Position numbers and translations under genes: made by a program. The notes under the pieces are model-generated. The model was not told where the DNA came from. It saw only the letters and a list, made by a program, of their open reading frames with translations, and did not search any database. Below are positions 28,150 to 36,695 of a stretch of 64,000 bases of DNA, piece by piece (position 1 is the stretch's first letter; every line of letters starts with the position of its first letter). Where the stretch lies: contig NZ_PCQA01000002.1 of assembly GCF_002979915.1 (NCBI RefSeq), positions 248,001 to 312,000 of the forward strand. The letters run 5' to 3'. This stretch comes from Arthrobacter sp. MYb213 (GTDB taxonomy: Bacteria > Actinomycetota > Actinomycetes > Actinomycetales > Micrococcaceae).

Positions 28150-28863
28150 TTAAGCACCAGCCTTCTGGGTCTGGATGTGACGCAACATAGCTGCTGGAGC
28201 AACTTCGTCCAGTGGAAGACCACGGCGAGCTGCAACTGCTGCAGGCTCTTCGAGAGCCTTTAGCGCGGCGATGGTGCCCTTGACGATGTTGATCTGGTTG
28301 CTTGAACCCATCGACTTCGAAAGGATGTCCTGGATACCAGCACATTCCAACACGGCACGCACCGGACCGCCGGCGATAACGCCGGTACCCGGGGATGCTG
28401 GACGGAGCAAGACGACGCCAGCGGCGGCCTCACCCTTGACCAGGTGTGGGATGGTTCCGCCAACGCGTGGAACGCGGAAGAAGGACTTCTTAGCCTCTTC
28501 AACGCCCTTAGCGATAGCTGCTGGAACTTCCTTGGCCTTACCGTAGCCAACGCCGACCATTCCGTCGCCGTCACCTACAACAACAAGTGCGGTGAAGCTA
28601 AAGCGACGACCACCCTTGACGACCTTGGATACGCGGTTGATAGCTACAACGCGCTCAAGGAACTTGTCCTTGTCGTCGTTGCGGCTGTCCTTCGAATCGC
28701 GGCCACGGCCACGACCCTCGCCACGGCCACGGCCTTCTCCACCACGTCCACGTCCTTCGCCGCGAGCGGCGCCGGTCTTTTCCGTGGCAGGAGCTGCAGC
28801 GGTCGAGGCTGCTTCAGTAGCTTCAGACACCTGAGTTTCCTTCTTGTTAGTAGCTTCGCTCAC
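28150..28863 (-). CDS. rpsE: 30S ribosomal protein S5 with RG-rich extension
   Basis: S5 (237 aa), a decoding-fidelity protein. The conserved part starts near residue 67 ([19 protein letters not shown]) and includes [13 protein letters not shown] and [12 protein letters not shown]. The first 66 residues are an extension of Ala/Thr/Glu-rich sequence then tandem RGEGRGRG-type repeats (34-55), longer than in most bacteria but common among Micrococcaceae. Its GTG overlaps the rplR stop by 4 bases (GTGA). Confidence 0.97.
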   Translation of the reverse strand: MSEATNKKETQVSEATEAASTAAAPATEKTGAARGEGRGRGGEGRGRGEGRGRGRDSKDSRNDDKDKFLERVVAINRVSKVVKGGRRFSFTALVVVGDGDGMVGVGYGKAKEVPAAIAKGVEEAKKSFFRVPRVGGTIPHLVKGEAAAGVVLLRPASPGTGVIAGGPVRAVLECAGIQDILSKSMGSSNQINIVKGTIAALKALEEPAAVAARRGLPLDEVAPAAMLRHIQTQKAGA

Positions 28864-29231
28864 AGTGCCAGCCCACCTTCACGTGCGCCGTCAGCAATAG
28901 CTGCCACGCGACCGTGGTAGCGGTTGCCACCGCGGTCGAAGACAACTGCTTCGATCCCAGCAGCCTTGGCGCGCTCGGCAACGAGCTCACCAACGCGCTT
29001 GGACTTGGCGGTCTTGTCGGCATCGCTTGCGCGAAGATCTGCTTCCATGGTCGAAGCGCTGGCCAGGGTCAGACCCTGTGAGTCGTCCACGATCTGTACG
29101 AACATGTGACGAGCCGAGCGGTTGATGACCAGGCGTGGGCGTACCGAGGTACCAACGATGCGCTTGCGCACACGAAGGTGACGACGTCCGCGTGACGCGG
29201 AGCGGCTCTTGCCCTTGATTCCGATAGCCAT
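28860..29231 (-). CDS. rplR: 50S ribosomal protein L18
   Basis: L18 (123 aa), binds 5S rRNA: basic N terminus, RLRVRKR-like [30 protein letters not shown], and [20 protein letters not shown]. Two bases after rplF and coupled to rpsE. Confidence 0.97.
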   Translation of the reverse strand: MAIGIKGKSRSASRGRRHLRVRKRIVGTSVRPRLVINRSARHMFVQIVDDSQGLTLASASTMEADLRASDADKTAKSKRVGELVAERAKAAGIEAVVFDRGGNRYHGRVAAIADGAREGGLAL

Positions 29232-29233
29232 AA

Positions 29234-29770
29234 TTATTTACCAGCCTTTCCGACCTTGCGGCGGATGATCTCGCCAGCGTAGCGAATGCCCTTGCCCTTG
29301 TAAGGCTCGGTCTTACGCAGCTTGCGGATATTGGCGGCAACTTCACCGACGTGCTGCTTGTCAATACCAGCGATGGTGATTTTGTTGTTGCCTTCAACGG
29401 TAAAGGTGATGCCGTCAACGGCGCTTACCTTGACAGGGTGCGAGTAACCCAGAGCAAGCTCCAGGTCCGAACCCTTGGCAACCACACGGTAACCGGTACC
29501 GTGAATTTCAAGCTTCTTTTCGTATCCCTCGGTCACACCGATGATCATGTTATTGATCAGGGTGCGGTTCAAGCCGTGCAACGAGCGCGATTCGCGGTTG
29601 TCGTTCGGGCGGGACACGGTAACGGTGTTCTCGTCCTTAGCAACGGTGATAGGTGCCTGAACGGTGTGCGAAAGCTCACCCTTCGGGCCCTTTGCGGTGA
29701 CCTTCTGGCCATCCACAGTCATCTCAACGTTAGCTGGGACGGTGATCGGAAGACGTCCAATACGTGACAT
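29234..29770 (-). CDS. rplF: 50S ribosomal protein L6
   Basis: L6 (178 aa): [34 protein letters not shown] and the conserved [19 protein letters not shown] end block that contacts 23S rRNA near the sarcin-ricin loop. In the spc operon, 20 bases after rpsH. Confidence 0.97.
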   Translation of the reverse strand: MSRIGRLPITVPANVEMTVDGQKVTAKGPKGELSHTVQAPITVAKDENTVTVSRPNDNRESRSLHGLNRTLINNMIIGVTEGYEKKLEIHGTGYRVVAKGSDLELALGYSHPVKVSAVDGITFTVEGNNKITIAGIDKQHVGEVAANIRKLRKTEPYKGKGIRYAGEIIRRKVGKAGK

Positions 29771-29790
29771 TGTCTGTTGCTCCCTTCCCG

Positions 29791-30189
29791 TTACCAGACG
29801 TAGGCGAGGACTTCCCCACCTACGCCCTTCTTTGCAGCCTGACGGTCAGTAAGCAGACCGGAGGAGGTGGACAGGATTGCGATACCAAGACCACCGAGCA
29901 CGTGAGGCAAGTTGGTGGACTTTGCGTATACACGCAAGCCTGGCTTGGAGATACGGCGTACGCCAGCGATTGAACGCTCACGCGATGGGCCGAACTTCAG
30001 GTTGATGGTCAGCGTCTTGCCGACTTCTGCTGCAACTTCCTCGAACGAGGCAATGTAGCCCTGTTCCTTGAGGATGTTAGCAATGCGTACTTTGAGCTTG
30101 CTCGATGGCATCGACACAGTGTCGTGGTATGCCGAGTTAGCGTTACGCAGTCGAGTCAGCATATCTGCGACTGGATCTGTCATAGACAT
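29791..30189 (-). CDS. rpsH: 30S ribosomal protein S8
   Basis: S8 (132 aa), binds the central domain of 16S rRNA and in other bacteria represses the spc operon. [35 protein letters not shown] and [17 protein letters not shown] are conserved. Only 57 bases separate it from rplE, so no S14 gene lies between them. Confidence 0.97.
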   Translation of the reverse strand: MSMTDPVADMLTRLRNANSAYHDTVSMPSSKLKVRIANILKEQGYIASFEEVAAEVGKTLTINLKFGPSRERSIAGVRRISKPGLRVYAKSTNLPHVLGGLGIAILSTSSGLLTDRQAAKKGVGGEVLAYVW

Positions 30190-30246
30190 GTGGGCTTCAG
30201 CCCTTCCTCGTTACGGTTTCCTTAGCGGACCTGTAACGTAGTGAGA

Positions 30247-30816
30247 TTAGTTGGAGGTCTTGAACGGGAAGCCCAGAGCCTTGAGCAAGGCACGGCCTTC
30301 ATCGTCAGATTTGGCGGTGGTCACCACAGTGATGTCCATACCGCGCACGCGATCGATCTTGTCCTGATCGATTTCATGGAACATCGACTGTTCGGTCAGA
30401 CCGAAAGTGTAGTTACCATTGCCATCGAACTGACGGTCGCTCAGACCGCGGAAGTCGCGGATACGAGGTAGTGCCAGGGTGATCAAACGATCAACGAATT
30501 CCCACATGCGATCATTACGCAAGGTGGTGTGAGTACCAATTGGCATGCCTTCGCGCAGCTTGAACTGTGCGATCGACTTGCGAGCCTTGGTAACCACTGG
30601 CTTCTGACCGGTAATTGCGGTCAGATCGCGAACGGCGCCTTCGATAAGCTTCGAATCCTTAGCGGCTTCGCCGACACCCATGTTCACAACAACCTTGGTC
30701 AGGGTTGGAACCTGCATTGGGTTGCCGTAGCTGAACTGCTCCAGCAATGCTGGGCGGATGTCTGCGGCGTACTTAGCCTTCAGACGTGGCTGGATCTTGG
30801 TGGCTGTCTCAGTCAT
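30247..30816 (-). CDS. rplE: 50S ribosomal protein L5
   Basis: L5 (189 aa), binds 5S rRNA and P-site t[45 protein letters not shown] and [15 protein letters not shown] are typical. Its ATG overlaps the rplX stop by one base. Confidence 0.97.
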   Translation of the reverse strand: MTETATKIQPRLKAKYAADIRPALLEQFSYGNPMQVPTLTKVVVNMGVGEAAKDSKLIEGAVRDLTAITGQKPVVTKARKSIAQFKLREGMPIGTHTTLRNDRMWEFVDRLITLALPRIRDFRGLSDRQFDGNGNYTFGLTEQSMFHEIDQDKIDRVRGMDITVVTTAKSDDEGRALLKALGFPFKTSN

Positions 30817-31160
30817 TACAGATCCTTTCCGGAAGCCTTGGCGTAACGGACGCGCACAGTCTTGGACACACCGTTCTTTTCGACAGTTTCCTCACGGAAA
30901 CCAACGCGGGTTGGCTTCTTGGTTTCTGGGTCAACCACTGCCACGTTAGAAACGTGAACTGGTGCCTCAACAACCTCGATGCCACCGGAGGTGGTTCCGT
31001 TTTCGGACTGACCGGCCTTGGTGTGCTTGGTGACGCGGTTAACGCCTTCAACAAGTACGCGCGAAGTGGCGGTGATGACAGTCAGGACCTTGCCCTGCTT
31101 GCCACGTTCCTTGCCCGAGATGATCTGAACCAGATCACCCTTCTTAATCTTTGCACCCAT
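30816..31160 (-). CDS. rplX: 50S ribosomal protein L24
   Basis: L24 (114 aa) with the KOW motif in [20 protein letters not shown], then [12 protein letters not shown] and the [20 protein letters not shown] block. Assembly initiator of the 50S subunit. Two bases after rplN. Confidence 0.97.
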   Translation of the reverse strand: MGAKIKKGDLVQIISGKERGKQGKVLTVITATSRVLVEGVNRVTKHTKAGQSENGTTSGGIEVVEAPVHVSNVAVVDPETKKPTRVGFREETVEKNGVSKTVRVRYAKASGKDL

Positions 31161-31162
31161 GC

Positions 31163-31534
31163 TTACAGCACCTCCGGAGCCAGGGAAACGATCTTCATGA
31201 ACTTCTTGTCACGAAGCTCGCGGCCCACTGGGCCGAAGATACGAGTTCCGCGAGGATCTGCGGCGTCACCCTTGAGGATAACTGCAGCGTTCTCGTCGAA
31301 CTTGATGTAGGAACCGTCTGCACGACGGATTTCCTTCTTGGTGCGAACGATGACAGCCTTAACGACGTCACCCTTCTTTACGTTGCCGCCTGGGATTGCA
31401 TCCTTGACGGTGGCGACAATAGTGTCACCAATGCTTGCGTAGCGACGCTTGGAGCCACCGAGCACGTTGATGGTAAGGATTTCCTTAGCACCAGTGTTAT
31501 CGGCAACCTTCAGTCGCGACTCTTTCTGAATCAC
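31163..31534 (-). CDS. rplN: 50S ribosomal protein L14
   Basis: L14 (123 aa): [50 protein letters not shown] and [13 protein letters not shown] are conserved. GTG 31534 follows AGGAG. First gene of the spc half, here about 4.2 kb from rpsQ, its usual neighbour. Confidence 0.97.
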   Translation of the reverse strand: MIQKESRLKVADNTGAKEILTINVLGGSKRRYASIGDTIVATVKDAIPGGNVKKGDVVKAVIVRTKKEIRRADGSYIKFDENAAVILKGDAADPRGTRIFGPVGRELRDKKFMKIVSLAPEVL

Positions 31535-31769
31535 TGCTTACTCCTGTCGTCTCGCTGGTTCTCATAAATGAGCCTTGCGGAACGGATATGGTCTCCACGA
31601 TACGTATCGCTTACCCCCACCGACGCGGGCGCACCGAATGCTGATCCCAATTGTTGGCAGGGCCGAGGCGTAAAATACCGAGGCTGTACTGCGCGGCAAG
31701 ACGGTGTCAGGCCGCACTGCACTACACCGAAGGTGGATAGTCCCCGAATGAAGCGCGCACAGGTTTTCA

Positions 31770-31775
31770 AGTCTA
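31770..31775 (-). promoter_or_regulatory. Candidate promoter of the rplN (spc) operon
   Basis: On the minus strand GGCTAGACTTGAAAA contains a TAGACT -10 (31775-31770); the -35 region (TTCTAA/TTTCTA) is weak. It lies in the 334-base gap 31535-31868, which otherwise holds no gene and would form a leader of about 230 bases. The same GCTAGACT-GAAA core occurs before rpsL. Confidence 0.45.
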
Positions 31776-31868
31776 GCCTAGATTGGCATCATTTAGAAAT
31801 GGTGTGGTAGGGCGAAAGTGAGCGTTGTTGATCACACCAGAGCGGGATCTACCGCGTCATTTCGGGGA

Positions 31869-32813
31869 TTAAAACCGCGCGGTCGTATGCACCGCAAGAT
31901 GATCCGAACCGGTGACCGGTGTGGCTCGCGTTTGAGCGAACCTCACGCCCCTCCCGAGAATGTGATCTATCTCTAAGACCGGGAACGAGAGCATTGCCTG
32001 AGGCCACGTCGATTGAGGGCGCAAGCCACTTGCCTCGGTCATACCCGCAACGGCATCTCGGTACAGTCGGTGTCCGCTAGTTGAGTTGAAATCACCGGCA
32101 AGAATCATTGGGGATTGCGGATGCGCGTGAACCCACGTATCGATGGCCGATAAACCTTCGCGCCACTGCTGTGCATCTTTCAGTGGCGGGTAGACGTGCA
32201 CCCCGGCAACCAGTACACGTTGCTGTGCCACATCGACCTCAACAGTTGGCATGGCAAACCATCCGGTGTCGCGCTCACTAAGCCCCGAATCAATCTCGGT
32301 CATCGGGTTCTTGGAGAAGATCACGGTGTCACGCACTCCCCCGGCTGGCGCCGGCGCCGTTCTGAAGTCCAGGCCTTTTAACGCACCAAGAGAAGTTAAG
32401 TCCTGATGTAGTCTCTCGTTGGTTTCCACCAAGATCAAAAGGTCAGGATGTTCCTCTTTGATCAGCGCGGCCAGTTCATTGCTGCTGGCTTCGGCGCGGT
32501 AAGCGTTGAAGCTCAGCACGCGTAACTCACCCGTCGTTTCGCTTTGCCCAGCTGGCGCTATGTGCATCTGCGGAATAAGGCCGATAGCCAACAGGACCAT
32601 AAACACAACCGCGGTCCTGCGTTTCCTTTTCAACAGCTTGAGAATCAAAGCCCCGAGCGGGATGAGCAACAGCCAACTGGCAAAGGCTTGCACCTTAGGA
32701 ATGATTCCGCCGGCCAACCAGGGCTGGTAAGGCAAAGCGACGATGAGCGCTGAGATGACGATCAACAGAATCAAAAAAGTGTTCTTCTGTTGGTGCTGAC
32801 CGTCTTTTCTCAT
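31869..32813 (-). CDS. Membrane-bound endonuclease/exonuclease/phosphatase-family protein
   Basis: A 314-residue protein with three N-terminal membrane helices (about 12-30, 42-60, 68-85) followed by an EEP (DNase I-like) domain facing outward by prediction. Catalytic blocks: VLSFNAYRAEAS (near 100), LLILVET (metal-binding Glu, near 128), AGVHVYPP, ILAGDFNSTSGHR and the final GSDHLAVH. Relatives act as phosphodiesterases on nucleic acids or lipids; the substrate here is unknown. Follows the VOC gene after 27 bases, probably co-transcribed. Confidence 0.85.
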   Translation of the reverse strand: MRKDGQHQQKNTFLILLIVISALIVALPYQPWLAGGIIPKVQAFASWLLLIPLGALILKLLKRKRRTAVVFMVLLAIGLIPQMHIAPAGQSETTGELRVLSFNAYRAEASSNELAALIKEEHPDLLILVETNERLHQDLTSLGALKGLDFRTAPAPAGGVRDTVIFSKNPMTEIDSGLSERDTGWFAMPTVEVDVAQQRVLVAGVHVYPPLKDAQQWREGLSAIDTWVHAHPQSPMILAGDFNSTSGHRLYRDAVAGMTEASGLRPQSTWPQAMLSFPVLEIDHILGRGVRFAQTRATPVTGSDHLAVHTTARF

Positions 32814-32840
32814 ATGTCGACTTTATCGGTTCAACCTCGG

Positions 32841-33350
32841 CTAACCCTGTTGCTCAGCCGCCCATCGTGCAACGCGTTCCTTGCTCTCTGCCTCGGAAAG
32901 ATCCACCACTCTGCTCAAAAGTGACCAACGCACTCCGAAAGGATCAATAATTGACGCGAAACGATCCCCGGAGACGAAGGTGGCCACCGGCTCACGTACG
33001 GTGGCACCCGCTGCTTGAGCCTGAGCTACTAAATCATCAACGTTTGAGCAATACAGCGCCATTGAATAACAGGCGTTCGGAGGCTCAGGTGGCGCAATCA
33101 GACCGTAATCGGGGCTCGGCTCCCCCAGCTGAAGTTTTCCATTGCCAAAATCGAGATCCGCGTGCACCATCACTCCACCAATCTCGGTACAGTCCACAAT
33201 CCGTGCACCGAGGACATCTCGATAAAACTCGACTGCATTAGCCGCGTTTTTGATGGCCAAGAAAGGTGTCAAAGATGTCGAACCGAGCGGTATCCCGTCT
33301 GTGGTGTATTCGCCGGTGACCCCGGTGGTATTTTCTTCTTGATTTTCCAT
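32841..33350 (-). CDS. VOC-family (glyoxalase/PhnB-like) protein
   Basis: A 169-residue single-domain vicinal oxygen chelate protein. After about 25 variable residues come TPFLAIKNAANAVEFYRDVL, the central GGVMVHADLDFGNGKLQLGE, and DRFASIIDPFGVRWSLLS, the PhnB-like arrangement. Substrate unknown; such proteins often act in resistance or as small-molecule binders. Divergent from the AraC-type gene, 70 bases apart, so it may be its target. Confidence 0.85.
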   Translation of the reverse strand: MENQEENTTGVTGEYTTDGIPLGSTSLTPFLAIKNAANAVEFYRDVLGARIVDCTEIGGVMVHADLDFGNGKLQLGEPSPDYGLIAPPEPPNACYSMALYCSNVDDLVAQAQAAGATVREPVATFVSGDRFASIIDPFGVRWSLLSRVVDLSEAESKERVARWAAEQQG

Positions 33351-33356
33351 ATCTTC

Positions 33357-33362
33357 ACTCTA
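33357..33362 (-). promoter_or_regulatory. VOC gene -10 element, possibly leaderless
   Basis: TAGAGT on the minus strand ends 6 bases before ATG 33350. The overlapping GAGTGAAG could instead be a weak ribosome binding site. Confidence 0.3.
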
Positions 33363-33420
33363 GGAAGCTGTGGCACCCTTGGACTTGTAGATTCACGCCA
33401 ACTTTGAAAGGTCCTCACCT

Positions 33421-34236
33421 GTGGACAGCACGGCCGATCGTCGAGGCGTTTTGTATCCTGCTAGATTGCCAGAGTTCCAACGCATCCTCGCTCCACAGCA
33501 TTTACGCGACAGAGTCGGTTGGTTCTGGGTGGCCCGCTGGAATATTGCCCCGGGCCGGACCTCACGCCAAGAATTACTTCCCTTCCCCTGCATGAACCTC
33601 GTCATCCAACCAACGGGGGTCACCCTCGCCGGAATTTCCACCGGTGCATCTCACCGCGATCTGACCGGTAACGGATGGGTACTGGCCGCGTTGCTATTAC
33701 CTGCTTCCATCCGTAGCTTCGGCGTTGAACCACGCTCTGTCTTAGGCAGTGAAGTTTCATTGTCCGCTGAGCAATTATTAGAGCCTGTGCGTCAGTTGAT
33801 GGACGTGCCCTTCACGCAGGAAAGACTAAATTCAGCTGTTGACTTGCTTGCTGCATGGCTTGAGCAAAAGGTGAGAATCACAGACCAGCATGGGCTTACC
33901 GCCAACAAGATGTTGGACTTAGTGGCGCAGAGACGGGATATCGTCAATGTTGTCCAGTTAGCCGTGGCACTGGGGTTGTCTGTACGCAGCTTACAACGGC
34001 TCTCTTCGGACTACGTCGGGCTGACGCCACTCACCATTATTCGTAGATACCGATTGCAAGAGGCGGCCCAGCGGCTACGCGAGAATCCCAGTACGTCCAT
34101 CACGCAGATTGCGGCAGAGCTCGAATATGCGGATCATGCACACCTGACTAAGGATTTCCGACAGTTACTCGGATTCACTCCCAGCGCCTATCGAGCGGGC
34201 TCGACGGACCGGAAACCGTCGACACCACTGAGCTAA
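33421..34236 (+). CDS. AraC-family transcriptional regulator
   Basis: A 271-residue regulator. The N-terminal half (to about 170) begins with the GWFWVARWN and CMNLVIQP strands seen in AraC proteins with a DUF6597-like sensor. The C-terminal double HTH spans about 175-262: VVQLAVALGLSVRSLQRL, then ITQIAAELEYADHAHLTKDF and FRQLLGFTPSAYR. GTG 33421 has GAAAGGTCC upstream. Divergent from the VOC-EEP pair, suggesting local control. Confidence 0.88.
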   Translation: MDSTADRRGVLYPARLPEFQRILAPQHLRDRVGWFWVARWNIAPGRTSRQELLPFPCMNLVIQPTGVTLAGISTGASHRDLTGNGWVLAALLLPASIRSFGVEPRSVLGSEVSLSAEQLLEPVRQLMDVPFTQERLNSAVDLLAAWLEQKVRITDQHGLTANKMLDLVAQRRDIVNVVQLAVALGLSVRSLQRLSSDYVGLTPLTIIRRYRLQEAAQRLRENPSTSITQIAAELEYADHAHLTKDFRQLLGFTPSAYRAGSTDRKPSTPLS

Positions 34237-34365
34237 ACGAAATGTTCTGCGACAGGTCCGGGTGTAGTACTGACTATGCGGTTGGATCGGGAACCCATGG
34301 TCTCATGGCTAAATGGAACATTTTTGTGAGGAAGAATTTCGGACTCAAAGCCAGGAGACCGCCAT

Positions 34366-34432
34366 GCCTGAACCTATTGAGTTTCTGACTCAGAAACATT
34401 AGTTTGTTGAGACAACGCGGATAGGGTCAGGC
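34366..34432. repeat. Nested imperfect inverted repeat
   Basis: GCCTGAACCTAT (34366-34377) pairs with ATAGGGTCAGGC (34421-34432), 11 of 12, and encloses a second perfect 7-bp stem (GTTTCTG 34381-34387 with CAGAAAC 34391-34397). It lies in the 317-base gap 34237-34553, which has no other gene; a 12-codon ORF with a GGAG site starts at 34364 inside it. Confidence 0.35.
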
Positions 34433-34486
34433 AGGCATCTAAACCGGTACCATCTCCTGCAACGTGGCAAGCAACATGAAGAGCGA

Positions 34487-34505
34487 CCGCACCTGGTAGG
34501 TGCGG
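34487..34505. terminator. Short GC-rich hairpin after the GIY-YIG cassette
   Basis: An 8-bp stem CCGCACCT/AGGTGCGG (34487-34494 with 34498-34505), 3-base loop, about 50 bases after the last gene of the minus-strand cassette. No strong T tract. Confidence 0.4.
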
Positions 34506-34553
34506 CCCCGTCATGTCTGGCAACTTCAGGTATTGGCGTAGGGTGCTGGACAC

Positions 34554-35015
34554 TTATTCCAAAAGCTCTCCGACGCCACGGAGGTTTATTTCACCGAGGG
34601 TAACGATGTGCAGGTATTGTTCCGGTGCTTGCTGTTCAGCGGCGTCCCGACTGCAAAATAGAGCCGTGGGCTGTGGATTCTCCATGATCCCGAAGATTGG
34701 ATTCCCTTCGGCGTCCTCATCGTACGATGACAAAGTAGTATGCGTCAGATACAAAACGCAGCCATCTACCAGGTCTATGCTTTCGGCACCCTGCACCTTT
34801 CTAGCTTCCCAGCTGACTTTAGTGTCTAGATACTTTTCCTGAATCGCAAAGCATTCACGTTCACTGGCCACGATCGCAATTATTGGCTCTTTGTATTCAA
34901 GGTCTGGAAATGGGCTGGGTTGTTTCCCATAGACGACGTAGACCATCTGATCTTCTGAATATTTCGAGCCAAGGCGAATCTTGATTTTTGTCAGGATGCT
35001 GCTTAGAGACGGCAT
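34554..35015 (-). CDS. Hypothetical protein, third gene of GIY-YIG cassette
   Basis: A 153-residue soluble acidic protein. A beta-alpha pattern (QMVYVVYGKQ, then PIIAIVASERECFAIQEKYL) suggests a small alpha/beta fold; the rest has no motif I know. Three Cys, no membrane segment. Overlaps the preceding gene by 13 bases, so co-translation is likely. Visibly lower GC than the ribosomal genes around it, with AT-ending codons. Confidence 0.65.
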   Translation of the reverse strand: MPSLSSILTKIKIRLGSKYSEDQMVYVVYGKQPSPFPDLEYKEPIIAIVASERECFAIQEKYLDTKVSWEARKVQGAESIDLVDGCVLYLTHTTLSSYDEDAEGNPIFGIMENPQPTALFCSRDAAEQQAPEQYLHIVTLGEINLRGVGELLE

Positions 35016-35197
35016 GGAACCCCCTTCTGTACAGGAGCATAGGCATCAGCATAGTAAGTCTTGCCTTTGTAGACAATAGTTCCGAGAGTACGGCCTGACC
35101 ATGTGGTTTTTTTCGCAGATTTGCATGACAGTGCGTGATTTGTCTGCGTGAAGACAACAGGATAGTAAGTGCCGTTATATTTATCGCCCTTTATCAT
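35003..35197 (-). CDS. Hypothetical 64-residue basic protein of GIY-YIG cassette
   Basis: A small basic protein with many Lys, Thr and Tyr and two Cys (25 and 62). Beta-rich pattern (GTIVYKGKTYYADAYAP). No family recognised. Its ATG overlaps the GIY-YIG stop by 4 bases and its 3' end overlaps the next gene by 13 bases, which supports a real gene in a compact operon. Confidence 0.55.
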   Translation of the reverse strand: MIKGDKYNGTYYPVVFTQTNHALSCKSAKKTTWSGRTLGTIVYKGKTYYADAYAPVQKGVPCRL

Positions 35198-35523
35198 TTG
35201 GGCTGGCTGGCTAATATATTAAACCGTCCATCATGTTTAACCAGATCGATAGCGAGGCTCTCAAATATATTGGTATCTTCAGCTGAAGCTACGTTCAGGT
35301 TCTGAAAGCTGATTCCCCATGCTTCGTGTCCTGCTAAGCGTTGCTGCAACTTGCTGTTGTGACTTTTGAAATGCTTCAAAGCACGGCCAGGCGTCACTGA
35401 TTGACCGATATAAACAACTTCACGTTCGCATTCCGAAGGGTCAATTGAAATGCAATACACGTGATCGACGCGCTCTGGAAAAACGGGTTGTTTGACCGCA
35501 AGATCATTATTCATGTCATTCAT
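35194..35523 (-). CDS. GIY-YIG nuclease-like protein
   Basis: A 109-residue protein with the complete GIY-YIG residue set in order: Y23 (VYCIS), Y38-I39-G40 (VVYIGQS), R47, H51/H55, E88 (IFESLAI, the metal-binding Glu) and N102 (RFNIL). The domain fills nearly the whole protein, so no DNA-binding partner domain is attached. GIY-YIG enzymes cut DNA in homing, restriction and repair, but many small ones are uncharacterised. First gene of a low-GC three-gene operon; ATG 35523 lacks a ribosome binding site and is 7 bases after a -10 element. Confidence 0.75.
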   Translation of the reverse strand: MNDMNNDLAVKQPVFPERVDHVYCISIDPSECEREVVYIGQSVTPGRALKHFKSHNSKLQQRLAGHEAWGISFQNLNVASAEDTNIFESLAIDLVKHDGRFNILASQPK

Positions 35524-35530
35524 CTAATTG

Positions 35531-35569
35531 ACACTACTTGACGTATTTTGCGGACTCCACCGCAGTCCG
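35531..35569 (-). promoter_or_regulatory. Promoter and operator-like palindrome of GIY-YIG cassette
   Basis: TAGTGT on the minus strand (35536-35531) ends 7 bases before ATG 35523. An inverted repeat CGGACT-7-AGTCCG (35551-35556 with 35564-35569) covers the expected -35 position, which itself is poor (TGGAGT), suggesting a regulator site. Confidence 0.4.
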
Positions 35570-35641
35570 GCTGTTACACGCGGGCACTGGCTATCGCCTT
35601 CTTACTGTTCGACAACTGGGACAACACTTACAGGCATAGAA

Positions 35642-35683
35642 AAACGCCCCGAACTCTTCTTGCGAAGTGTTCGGGGCGTTTTC
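35642..35683 (-). terminator. S10 operon terminator after rpsQ
   Basis: A 13-bp perfect outer stem (35642-35654 with 35671-35683), ending in A4/T4, plus an inner CTTC/GAAG stem; 37 bases after rpsQ. It separates the S10 transcript from the inserted genes. Confidence 0.85.
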
Positions 35684-35719
35684 AGATATTCACGTAATCC
35701 GTGAAATCACTAAGAAAGC

Positions 35720-36007
35720 TTACTTAGCCTTCTCAACGATCTCAACGAGACGCCAGTTCTTGTCTGCTGACAATGGGCGAGTCTCTGCGATTACAACCAA
35801 GTCGCCAATGCCGGCTTCGTTGTTCTCGTCGTGAGCCTTCACGTTCTTGTTGCGACGCATAACCTTGCCGTAAAGGGCGTGCTTAACACGGTCCTCAACG
35901 TCAACGACGATGGTCTTCTGCATTTTGTCGGAAACCACGTAACCACGGAGGGTCTTGCGGTCGTTGCGCTCTACAGCTGCATCCACGACGTTATCCTTCT
36001 CGCTCAT
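35720..36007 (-). CDS. rpsQ: 30S ribosomal protein S17
   Basis: S17 (95 aa), OB-fold: [37 protein letters not shown] and [20 protein letters not shown] are conserved. Last gene of the S10 transcript; its ATG touches the rpmC stop. Confidence 0.97.
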   Translation of the reverse strand: MSEKDNVVDAAVERNDRKTLRGYVVSDKMQKTIVVDVEDRVKHALYGKVMRRNKNVKAHDENNEAGIGDLVVIAETRPLSADKNWRLVEIVEKAK

Positions 36008-36276
36008 TACTTGGTTTCCTTGCCCTTCTTGGTCTCTTCAACCGGGACAACGACTTCCTGACGAAGACCCAGTTCACGCTCACGCATTACAGTGTAAATG
36101 CGTGCGATATCGCGCTTAATGGTCTTCAAGTTGCCGTGAGTTTCTAGCTGGCCGGTAGCCGACTGGAAACGCAGGTTGAACAGTTCTGCCTTGGCCTTCT
36201 TCAATTCCTCGTTCAAACGAGCATTATCGAAGCCGTCCAGGGACTCGACGCTTAGATCCTTAGAACCAATAGCCAT
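36007..36276 (-). CDS. rpmC: 50S ribosomal protein L29
   Basis: L29 (89 aa), a helical hairpin at the tunnel exit: [20 protein letters not shown] and [19 protein letters not shown] are typical, followed by an acidic/basic tail. Two bases after rplP, one-base overlap with rpsQ. Confidence 0.97.
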   Translation of the reverse strand: MAIGSKDLSVESLDGFDNARLNEELKKAKAELFNLRFQSATGQLETHGNLKTIKRDIARIYTVMRERELGLRQEVVVPVEETKKGKETK

Positions 36277-36278
36277 CC

Positions 36279-36695
36279 CTATTCACCACCCTCACGACGC
36301 ACGATACGTGCCTTCAATGGCAGCTTGTGGATTGCTAGGCGCAATGCCTCTTTAGCTACCTCTTCGGAGACGCCATCAAGTTCAAACAAGATGCGTCCTG
36401 GCTTTACGTTGGCAACCCACCACTCCGGGGAACCCTTACCGGAACCCATGCGGGTTTCGGCTGGCTTCTTCGTCAGTGGACGGTCTGGGTAAATATTGAT
36501 CCAGACCTTACCGCCACGCTTGATGTGACGGGTCATCGCGATACGAGCTGCCTCGATCTGACGGTTGGTCACGTAAGCAGGAGTAAGAGCCTGAATGCCG
36601 TATTCACCGAATGAAACAGTGGTTCCGCCCTTGGCAGCGCCGGAGCGCTTTGGGTGGTGCTGCTTACGGAACTTTACTCGACGTGGGATAAGCAT
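36279..36695 (-). CDS. rplP: 50S ribosomal protein L16
   Basis: L16 (138 aa), near the A-site tRNA elbow: [42 protein letters not shown] and [10 protein letters not shown] are conserved. Directly abuts rpsC. Confidence 0.97.
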   Translation of the reverse strand: MLIPRRVKFRKQHHPKRSGAAKGGTTVSFGEYGIQALTPAYVTNRQIEAARIAMTRHIKRGGKVWINIYPDRPLTKKPAETRMGSGKGSPEWWVANVKPGRILFELDGVSEEVAKEALRLAIHKLPLKARIVRREGGE

